20,972 nucleotides of DNA, taken from Botryllus schlosseri (lineage: Eukaryota; Chordata; Ascidiacea; Stolidobranchia; Styelidae). Shown here piece after piece: positions 1-10,300 of the stretch; positions within the stretch are counted from its first letter, which is position 1, and each line of letters begins with the position of its first letter. The notes under the pieces were generated by a model, which did not search any database, was not told the DNA's origin, and saw only the letters and a list, made by a program, of their open reading frames with translations. Where the stretch lies: assembly GCA_000444245.1 (NCBI GenBank), contig KE605961.1, positions 2,389 to 23,360 on the forward strand, written 5' to 3'. Made by a program: the position numbers and the translations under genes.

Positions 1-79
1 GCATTACCTACTGGACACTCGCATACCCAAGACGTCATACCAGCATTTCTATTCATTCAGTGGAGTTACTCCCATTTCG
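1..79 (+). CDS. Possible 3' part of an upstream exon
   Basis: All three forward frames are open up to a possible donor (TTCG|GTAATT) at 80. The frame starting at base 3 ends in phase 2 and would fit the exon at 1314; the frame starting at base 2 gives a more protein-like peptide (SYQHFYSF) but ends in phase 0. A shorter exon from an acceptor after ATTCATTCAG (base 60) is also possible. Support is weak. Confidence 0.25.
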
Positions 80-1313
80 GTAATTTTTTCATTTACTATT
101 GTTAGGCTACATGAATTCTATGTTACTTCTATGACACACATGAATTAATTCTTGTGATTTTGGATACATTATTTCATGTTTATATTTGTTAGTGTAGTTT
201 TCTCCTAGTGATTTTGAGATATAAACAGGTATTGTGAGCGCAGTGTTGGGATCAAGTCACTACCTTCGAGTCACGAGTCATTTCGAGTCATTGCAGATTT
301 TGACTCGAGTCAAGTCAAATCAAAACGATTTTTGGCGGAGACTCGTGTCAAGTCGAGTCAAGTCAAGTCAAGTCACGAGTCAAGTCACAATTCAAGTCAA
401 GTTGCCTTTTCGAAGTATGAGGCATGATTACGTCATTGTATTTTACTAGCTGTCTGAAATACAGATTGAGTGGTCATTGATTCTGAACCGATGAACGAAT
501 ATAGAGTTAAATTTACACGCAAGAAGGCGCTGTGTCGCTCACATGTACGTAGAAATGCTAAACTAGCGTTACGTAAGTAATTACATAGCCTCAGTTTATA
601 GTTACCAGCCAAAATAGAGAATAGAGAAACGAAATATCAGATGCAATACATTACCCATTTACAAATTGATATGAAACAATCGAACCAGCGCCAATGGTCA
701 AGGACTATATAAACTATATTCGAATTCAATTTCAATAAAACAAGAGGTTTGGTTAAGGTAAGAACAGAGAACAGAACGGAAGTATACATTTTGCCATTAA
801 ATTACTCTACTATACTAGTTTGCGATGGTGTAAGCTGTATGCTCCAATCATTTCGTTTACGGTGAATTTATTTGTGAGTGAACAATGGAGATTCAGTAAA
901 ACGCAAGATCATTAAATGATTGGTCGCTTTCACGGGTTATACCAGCGTTTCGCGAACAATCCGACCATATAGAGTGATGTTATCCACATCGCTTGCTTGG
1001 TGACTTGAAACTGACTCGTGAATTTTACTTCGAGTCACGAGTCAATTCGCATTTCTGATACACCGAGTCAAGTCAAGTCAAGTCATTTTAGCAAAGTGAC
1101 TCGAGTCATCCCAACACTGCCTGAACCTGACTTGAATATCATGTACTTTTATTTTTTACAATTTTGATTTCCATCTTTCTCATAATGAATTGTGCACGTC
1201 CCAGTTAAATTCTGAGCATGTTGATAAAAAGGAAAAGGTGGAGAATATCAAAACAATGTAGAAGTGTTTCTTACTGTGTTTTGTTCATTTTATATTCCTT
1301 CTCTTTATTCCAG
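80..1313 (+). other. Presumed intron holding a hAT element
   Basis: No convincing coding sequence. Bases 241-1119 are a non-autonomous hAT-like element, annotated separately. The last 170 bases end in a pyrimidine-rich acceptor (TTCTCTTTATTCCAG) at 1313. A small open frame at 234-449 is made only of the AGTCA repeats. Confidence 0.5.
241..1119. mobile_element. Non-autonomous hAT-like transposon with AGTCA subterminal arrays
   Basis: The ends are inverted: CAGTGTTGGGAT at 241-252 against ATCCCAACACTG at 1108-1119, a perfect 12-bp terminal inverted repeat (13 bp if the flanking G at 240 and C at 1120 are counted). CAGTG...CACTG ends are typical of hAT elements. Both subterminal regions (about 252-405 and 1003-1107) carry arrays of CAAGTCA, GAGTCA and CGAGTCA, mostly in the same orientation. 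No transposase frame is present in 879 bp, so it would need a partner. Flanking 8-mers TGTGAGCG and CCTGAACC match at only about half the positions, so no clear target duplication remains, suggesting an older copy or slightly wrong boundaries. Confidence 0.75.
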
Positions 1314-1383
1314 TTATTTGCTCCGTGACCAATCTGTAGTACCCACTTCATTTCATATCAATTTGCTTAACATGTCAGGTAAT
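1314..1383 (+). CDS. Exon of the large repeat-protein gene (phase-2 start)
   Basis: Acceptor TTATTCCAG ends at 1313. Reading from 1315 gives YLLRDQSVV, then FHINLLNMSG. Two donors are possible. CAG|GTAATG at 1379 is the better match but ends in phase 1, and the next exon read in that phase hits a stop. AAT|GTATAA at 1384 ends in phase 0 and fits the next exon. I chose 1383 on phase, which leaves an unusually short 41-bp intron. Confidence 0.5.
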
Positions 1384-4300
1384 GTATAAAGAACAGGAGA
1401 TAAACAGGATGTTACTATTTTCAGAGAAAAGATTTAGCGTTCCATGAATTCTGCGACAAGCCACTTTCTCTAACTGGATTATTCATATCAACTGGTGGTG
1501 CTCCGTCACATTTTAGCAGCTTGAGCTCGAAGACTGTATTCAATTGTCCACTTGGAGACTTTGAAGTATTAGAATTGAGCAATAAAAAAGAAATATTTCT
1601 GAGCACTAAAATTGATGTATGTTGGTTCACAAAATGAATTATTCAATGTTACGTCTCTGCATTGTTTATATTTCAGCAATACGAAGGTGTGGAATTGAAT
1701 GCAAATCTGAAAATCAATGATCCAAGAATGCCACCCAAGGTGTTTATGGAAATATTGAGTGAAAATGTCACTGCAAATATCACATTGCTTGGTGTACTGT
1801 CTAGTGCAGCCGTCTATGAAAGGTATTCGATTTTCTGTTATAGTATCAGTCACTTAGTGTCTATTCTACCCACTGGATTTGAAATGTCAACTCAATTTTA
1901 GGTAATCATTTTACGAAACTTTGATATAGATCTCGAATTGAAATAGTTTTGTTGATCAAATAATATGTGATAACTACGATTTCACCATTCAGTAAGAAAT
2001 TGTGCACCCACCATATCGTATGCAATAACGTAATTATATAATCACCCCCGTCTTTCTTTGTAATCATTTTGATATGTATTTTCAGAAAAACAATTGATAT
2101 TGTTCTGCACAACGTGCCTGGCGCTGCCGCAGTTCTCGAAAGTCGATTTACCCTCAATCAGAATCATTCACAAATTTCAGATCAGCATGTCTCAGTCACT
2201 CTGATTTTACACAGCATACTTACTATCGACTGTCTACACATCACACACATTTGTGCGGTTAAAACGAAAGATATTTCATTGACATATCCACTTCATCTCC
2301 TACCACAAACGTGTATTGATCGAGTAACATGCATTGACATAAAGCCGGAAATCGATTCCTTTGCTTGGAAAGTAGTGAATTCTAAAATGATGGTTCCAGA
2401 TGTATTGCAAACGATTGAGATAAGTCTTTGGGTGCACAAAAACTATTTCTTTTCTTTCACAAAATCAAGATACTCAGAAATCATGAATAGCTCGTTGTAT
2501 CTTCGGAATAAGGATGGAAATTCAAGTTCTACTCTTTCAGATGAACTATTGGAAATTGAATATTCAGTTAGCAGTTCAATTGAGATGAGATATTCTGGTG
2601 AATTTGTAGAGGTAAACGCTACTTATTCTACCACTCTCCCATGGCTATATTGTGGGGAATTTGACACAATATGTGTTCGCATAAACTCTGATGACTTTGA
2701 TGAATTTTCAACTTGTCTCGAATTCTCTACGACGGACCAGTTATGTTCATGCAGCTTGGTGGATATTTCAATAAATTCTGCTTATTTGTCATCGGGATAT
2801 GATTCCACGAATAATATGTCAACTTTACGGATGGCTGTAGTATTTGATGTGATTATTGATCAATCATCTTTGATTTCTGTTGATGAGCTCAAAGACCATT
2901 ACATTTCCTTTGATCTAACAACAGAATACTTCATGGATTTGAAGGACTGTTTTTCCTGTAATATTACTGGTATGAGATTAAAAGAGCTTGTACATCGCCG
3001 TGAACATCAGTTTTGTCATATGAAACACATCCAATACTTCTTGGATGGATTATTCCATTTTTCAAAATCTTGTCTTCAAAACAAAGTCGATTTGTTTCAA
3101 CACCATCAAAACCCATACCCATCTATTCACAGACGACATCTTGTTGGTGAAGTATTGCCCCTGTATTTAACGATTAATGTTGATATACCTGATCATCTAA
3201 TTGACATCAACACATCCAACAACATGTTGAGAAAATTGATACGAAATCATAACTTATTGCTGAATAATGTATTTGATATTGTTGAATTGAAATCGATGTT
3301 TGGTCTGGAAATTATAGCTGAAAATGATATAAAAGTATTTCGGGTGGATATTTTTATATCTACTGTTGTCGATGGTGCAGAAATACATCCAAAACTTGAC
3401 ATAAAAAAGGATCTGTTTATTGAGTCACGGCTTATTAACGAGTCACTTGATAATGTTTACGACACAGTATCAATTGATTTCATCGGCGAAACATATTATC
3501 ATGCTGATAAATTACGCAAATTCTCCATAAAATCTCATTATGAAATTGACAACATTCGGAATGGGTCATTAAATTGTGAGGATCTTATGATCGATGTGTG
3601 TGTTGGAATGGATAATTTTATTCACTCTGGAAAAATCTGCGAACTTGTCCAACCCCAGTGTGAGATCTCTGCCAGTATAGATTCTTTGCGTGTTCTCAGT
3701 ATTTCGATGGCAACAACTGAACTTGATATTCCACGGATTTTGCATCGGGACTCTAATGTTCAAAATATGTTTTTGGGTGGTTACATCAATATGCCGAAAT
3801 ACATTGATCATAGAACATTGCTTTTGTTATCCTCATATTCGGAACAACCAACGGTAACTTTATCAAAAATGGTATATGTCGAGGAAAAATCAGACACGCA
3901 CACACCAATCGCCGAATTTGCGATATCTATCCCCTTGCTGGATTTTGTTCGAGAGGATAATGTGAAAAACTTTCATTTGCATTCTATATTGCTACTCAAC
4001 GAATCGATGAAATATTCTGGAATGTATGACTTGATACAGGGCCCATGGGTTGTTGGCAAAATGACTACCGATATGGTACGTGTTGAAGTAGTTGAATATG
4101 ATTTCATTGGTGATCATCAACTGGTATTTCCAAGTAATCAATCTGTGATGATGTCAGATCATTTCGAACAAATACTACCAGTACCTAAATATGATCTTGG
4201 ATCAATTTCTAATCTGACATCACTTAGTTTGACAAGTCTTGATACACTTATTCACATAAAATTTACCCTTATGTGCACTAATGAAATCTCAGAAAATATG

Positions 4301-7300
4301 GAATTCACTGCTTTTCATAGCGAGAGAAACACATCTCTGGAAATTCACACACACAATATAACATATACTCTGCTCAAGTATCCACAACATGTATTTGGTG
4401 ATGAGATGTCGTTATATCACAAATATCATGTTGATCTGAAAGGCTCCCTTGCCATAACACACATGCCTACAGAATATAACAATCATATCGATGTTCAATT
4501 TGCCACAAATTTTAACAACGGTCTAGTGAATATTGGAAAAATCAATCTGGACGACGTTTTTCAATCAGCATACAAAATCTCCAGTCCATTCATCTTGACG
4601 AGGTTTGAGTTTTTGTCTGGCGAGAAGATGATACACTCATTACAAGGTAAAGTTATTATTTATATGGGCTATGGTATTGTGAATTTTAATCCATGAATCC
4701 AAATGTGTTAGTGATTTTGAGATTAATTAAGATATTTACGAATTAGAATGGTTACCAGAAAATTGACATCATTTGAAAGATTTCAAAGTAAAGACACCTG
4801 CGAGACTTGGATTAGTCATAGTAGGTTAAATATATATTATCTATTTGCCGGTGTGTGTGTATGTGTATTTTTGCAATACAAGTTTTACTACATACCCATT
4901 TTGCATTATAATAGGATGCCCTTCGTAGCTCCAGAATTAGGATTGCTGGTATGTAGCCATATCTATTACATGATCTATATCAGTGGTTCTTAACCTTTTT
5001 TCCTCCAGTACTCCCTTTCAAAAAATATCTTGCTCCAGCGCCCCCACCTTATATTGTAAGGACTGTAATAAAGACAATGGGTAAGAGGGAGGGTCGTAAC
5101 AGCACTTCGTCAGCCCCCCTTAAATAACGATTGTCTTGCGCACCCATATCGTGATAAACCAAACTTCTTAGGGCTTCGCCCCCAAGAACCCCGTCGCGTG
5201 ATTTGGATGGTCAGCAAAGTTTGTGTGGCCTGGTCGCCCTAGGCTCCAAAATTTTCTATAATGCATGAATGAGTAGGTGGTAATTGCATATATATGTCGC
5301 TATAAACTTTTTTCCTCTCAGCCCGCATAATCAGATTTACCAGTAGCGCTGAGTGAGGTGTTGTATTGGAAAATGAAGGCCACGTGATTAATAATTCAAT
5401 AATTCAACACATTCGGGCGTGCCCGTTGCTACAATTATTTCGTTACATGTTGTTATTTTGTTACCTTTTGTCTGCTATATAGTCAAAAGATATTGAAAGC
5501 ATAAACGTATGAAACTAAAGTAAGCTCACGATTCAAAATTGGTATTTCTTCAACGGCAAATAATTTTCTCTGATGGATGTTACCGTATTTGTCCTGTGGG
5601 GTGCAGATTGCGACGACATGATAATTCGGCACGAGCGATTTAAACACCTATTATGAACGATTAGACTTATATACATCGAAGTTTACGGTCAACATGAGGG
5701 GTTTTCTCGCTGACGCTTTTTTTCTTAAGGTTTTCTCGCTGACGATCTTTTTGAAACACTTCTCGGAGTCCCATATTGACCGGAACTTCATATGTCTTCG
5801 TGCATCGTGGCGTGGTAATGGCGGATGCCGAAATGCCGATTTCTATTTTCTATAATTANGCNTATTCTTCCGTCGNGGAGTCGTCAAAACATGTGTAATT
5901 TATGTTCATTCNCCGAAATAATTTAGGGCACCCTTCGAGCTCNCCGATTGGGGGTTNNGGTTGCAGCAGTTTCGGTCCTGGTAAGAGGTCAAAGTCCAGT
6001 CGGTTTTTTCGGGACTTTGCTATTGGAAATATTTCGCNCTTTAATCGCGCTCGAGGNCCATAATTGNGTGTGGTATACTCAGGGTCAAATCAANGTTGTT
6101 ATAACAACAANCGGTTACGGTCTCATACCCNGTGGTTCGAACCATCCCGAATTCACATCTGCGATTGGCAATACGGGGAAATTAATGATATTGGATTTTG
6201 TCTTACTGCTCTGTGTAACTATATAAGTAAGTCAACTGAGAATGGGATGCATGTATCTGCTCGCATTGAATTTAGTACTGTACCCAGTTATTAATTTTAA
6301 CGTGAATGTATTCCAAATATAGCAACTCATAGCGTTCATGTGAGGCCGTGAACCACAATACTAGACAGTATCATCCTTTATAATACCATGAAGAAATATT
6401 CTGACGATTTCATTTTGTAGCTCTCAAATACAAGTATATTTGGTTATTCATTTCGTGCACAAAGCTTCAAAACTTATTTTCTGTACAAGGGGCTCTCATT
6501 CTCGGAAGTGATATACAGTGCCTCCTTCTCGATTTTCACACGCTGTGCGCTGCGGGATATAATACCTAATCCGACACATTTTGTTGAATACAACCCTAGC
6601 AAGTGTGACGGCACTGTTTTAACGGGAAATTTGGGATCTAAAAGTACGCGCAATTTCTTTACATGAATTATAATAACCCACTACATTTATGAAAACATAT
6701 GTAGCAAACATCGTCGCGTAGCGCGACCAAAAATCCCGGGATTTGAAATGTTTTGTGGAATGTTAATTTGCTCTGAATTCTCATTAAGGATATGTCCTAC
6801 TACCACATCATCTTCTGCGAAGCCATTTTTCTTCAGCGCCCCCCATTTCGCCCCCCGAGCCCAGCGCCCCCCATATGGCCCCCTGAGCGTTTCCGTCCCC
6901 TCCAAAATCTCCAGCGCCCCCAAGGGGCGCTGGAGGCAAGGTTAAGAACCACTGATCTAAATACTTATTTCATACAATTAGGATAAACCTGATATCAGTT
7001 TTATGAATATGACTAGGTGACACCATCATTTTGAACATGATAACCGTTACTGCTCAATTTAATTTATACTTCAATGCATATTTTTTTCAGAGAAGACCAT
7101 ACGATTTCCATATGTGGATGAAAAGGATTTGTCACAACTGATGTTTCATGAACCATACATTTTACAAGCAAAGTATATTGGCTCAGGGCTTGACGAAGTT
7201 ACTTTTCAAACTGATTTTTCATCAAACATACTGATCAAGTTCTATGTTGAGACGCAAACGTTTGGATACGAGGAAAAGAAAGAAATTGTATCCCCCCACG

Positions 7301-10300
7301 TGTCAAAAAGCACATTTGAAAACATGCAAAAGAAAATACACGTTGATCAAACCATAGATCTCAGTGATGTTACGTTGGGCTTAGGTAAGTACCTGACTTG
7401 AATTCACTATGTATGAGAAACTTAAATTCACTTGTTCAACATTCTTATGACACCGATAATGCTGCGATTTTAACATCACTAACGATTATTGAAGCTTACC
7501 ACACATGAGTGAATAAGTTACCTAGGATACTAGTGGGACAAATAACATGGTCATTGTCCGACAAACCCTGGCAATCCTAGTAATGAACAATGAACAGCCA
7601 TTTTCATTTCATAGCAAATGCATCCTCATTTTCTTATAAGACATTGAAGTATGAATTATGTATGTTATAGGCTCTAATGCATCTTCGTGGGATTGGTTAG
7701 TATATGTGTGCTCAATTGCTCTTGTAAGTGAAATTTTAAACCGCATTGTTTTGAAGTTAGAAAAATATCAAAAATCGAATCGGACATACCAATCCTATCA
7801 ATCAACATAATTGATCTTGTGCATATTGTGAAGCAGGCCTGTTAAGTTATATTGTTGATGTCCAACCATACTCAGTTGTAATCATTCATTTGTGCCTGTA
7901 TATTTGAGTATGCAGATGATACATTTAAATAAATCCTGTTACAGCATTCTCGGCAGATTTATGCGGCCAAGTGAATGTATATGTGGAGATATGCCTTGAC
8001 GATGACAAATCAAGCTCCACATGCTCGCCGAGCAGCCTCTCTAAAAGTGACGCTTCGTTAAAGATTTCATGTAATCACGATCGGAACAATGTCAAAATGA
8101 TAAGTACTCAAAATATATCCGAGCCCGGTGGATGGAAGATGCTATCAATAAAGCAGGAGAGTTCTTCTTCGGAAAGCGAGCATTGGATCACGTATCATTC
8201 TTGGATGCATGTTACTGGCAGCAAATGTGGTGATGTCATTAACTGGGCTGCTGCTGCATCATGCGATGAAATATTTGACTATTCTGACGTATCGTTAGCT
8301 ATTCTCCATTCTCAAATTCTCAAATGCTTATCAACAGACGATGGAGTTTATCTTTATCAATCTATAACATTTGGATTTGATTATGAAAAGACATTGTTCA
8401 GCGGTGTATTTCACGAGCCTTGTAAGCTAGGGGTGCATATTTTACTGATGAAGATCGATGATACTAATGACCTTATATTTTCAAATAACTACATTGCTTT
8501 CCATGTACCAGTCGATTGTTACAGTCGACAAATCGTAAAGATACAGAACATTCAACTTTCGAGTGAACCGTCCTATTGCGAATCTTTTCGCCGGTGTAGC
8601 AGAAACAAAAGCTGTTCTCAAAGTGATTTTGTTGCAGACTTTGCAATTCATGTGTTGCATCAATCTTATGATCTTGATTTGGCGTCAGACTCTGTTGAAA
8701 CTCATGATCTTGTTGTTTCTCCTGCGCTTCCTGGAAAACTGCTTGAAATGGACTCCATTTTACTAGGTGAGTATCAATTTGAGTTTACATCTTAATCTAA
8801 TGTATCGTAATTGTAAGTAATATTACCGTAAAAGCTGTCAGTATTGCAAAACAATTACATAGCTTACCCATGCCCGTCCCAAATTAGATAAGTTATATTT
8901 TGTCGACTGTTTATAATTTCATATTTTAAAACAGATGACGATGTTGTCAATGGCCTATATCGACGACGTATTTTCTTGTGGACTGGAAAATATATGTTGA
9001 CCCTGCCCGCAAACAATGCCATTGATAATCTCATGTTTCAAGCGGTTGTTATGGAAGATGATTGTAAGAATTGCACATTTCCTAGACATGCGATTGAGAT
9101 TTTATCAGGTGTCCACTCAATACCATTCGATTCTGTGTGTGAAGACAGCGCAAATTCAACCCTTGTATCAACCTCTGTCAAGGTAAATAGTTTCTATGGT
9201 CTGTGGAGAGGCCATTATAGAAGACATTGTTTTACAGATCAAAAATATTCAAAGACATGTCTTCTTTGGATATCCCATGCCAGTTGAAATAGCATTATCA
9301 GTTACCTGTAATGGGTCAGATTGCAGTTCTATTATGAATACACTCAGAGAAGCGGATATGCAGTAAGTATTCTTCAACTCTTACTTCAATTTTGCAGATG
9401 TAATCTAGGTACTTACTGCGCTTAGTCACGTATAAGTAGACTTGTGAAATCAAGCTTAACTGATTTGGTGCGCCGAATTTTAGTATGTGGTATAAAGTGC
9501 ATGTAGATTGTACAACAACGTTCAGTGAAGGTTATCATACGCAACATGATGAACGTACTTCTAAAAGCTAAAATCAAACACTATCAGAACTTTCCGATTT
9601 TCTTTGTGCATTTCAGCCTTCATCTCCTGTCATCATTTGCTTATCATGCAATTGATTGCATTATTAGGATACGTTAATATGCTTTATTATCATTTACCAA
9701 ACAGGATGAAATGGGAAACAAGAGCCATTGATGGCACGAAAGGAGTTGTTTACTATGTTGAAAATTCATCGTTACGCAATCACCTTCTTTGGAAAGATTA
9801 TGACAAATACAGAAGTCAATTTCTAAATATTCCTCATTCCAAAATAGAATCTATATCCGATGAAAATATGTTCACATTCGAATATATCGCCGGAGGTTTT
9901 CTACAAATTGATGCGGAACCTGAGCAATGCCGAAAAGAGTGGTATGTGTTTCATTGTTCACTCTTAATTTTATTGTAAGGTATGATGAATGCCATTTTTG
10001 TTTATAAAAATAAGTTAACGTTGATGACATCAAATTAAATTTGACCACTCCATTCTATGTGACTCCATCAGTTGCCACTAAGCAATTTGAAATACAGTTT
10101 TAGCGAAATTTATATTTGCGTTTTCTAAAATACTTGTCAGTGTCAAATTTGACAAATTTATCAGCGCTATTTTAATATTGATTTTAAAAGCAACAGTTTC
10201 TCATCCGGATTCAATTCAATTCTGTTACATTCTAAATTCCATTGCTGAAAATGAAAAAGATCTTGAACTTCTTTCCCGTGCCACCTTCAACTCAATATAC

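Larger units (their letters stand above)
4981..6954. mobile_element. hAT transposon, transposase not recognisable (about 1.97 kb)
   Basis: Perfect 17-bp terminal inverted repeats, CAGTGGTTCTTAACCTT at 4981-4997 and its complement at 6938-6954, of the sort found in Charlie/Tip100-type hAT families. The CCTCCAG motif also recurs just inside each end. Flanking 8-mers ATCTATAT (4973-4980) and ATCTAAAT (6955-6962) match at 7 of 8 bases, the expected hAT target-site duplication, so insertion is fairly young. The interior has no frame resembling a hAT transposase; open frames near 5948-6226 and 6687-6945 are low-complexity or interrupted by ambiguous bases. The right end is rich in GCGCCCCC. Confidence 0.88.
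4647..7090 (+). other. Long intron (2.4 kb) mostly made of one hAT element
   Basis: Starts at AAG|GTAAAG and ends at TTTTTTTCAG|AG; the flanking exon phases agree (1 then 2 bases). Of its length, 4981-6954 is a hAT insertion. The remaining 5' part holds a short GT-rich stretch near 4852-4866 and nothing else recognisable. Confidence 0.8.

Noticed and set aside
234-449. Small open frame over the AGTCA repeats
   Set aside because: Made of transposon subterminal repeats; no protein-like features.
2069-2085. ATG at 2069 as the start of an 875-codon single-exon gene
   Set aside because: It lies in the intron immediately before a good acceptor; the upstream exon at 1677-1822 joins in phase and the peptide has no signal sequence.
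4850-4870. GT-rich microsatellite
   Set aside because: Too short and interrupted to be more than background.
6101-6150. tRNA-like B-box (GGTTCGAACC after GGTCTCATA) suggesting a SINE or tRNA
   Set aside because: The T-arm does not pair well on either strand and no acceptor stem or A-box could be placed; the motif is a short palindrome that may be chance.
5948-6294. Overlapping open frames inside the hAT element
   Set aside because: They span many ambiguous bases, overlap in two frames and show no transposase motif.
6687-6945. GC-rich open frames on both strands at the right end of the hAT
   Set aside because: They arise from the GCGCCCCC repeats; composition is low-complexity and they run into the terminal repeat.
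10141-10154. Perfect palindrome TGTCAAATTTGACA as a regulatory site
   Set aside because: A single short palindrome in an AT-rich intron is expected by chance and has no supporting context.
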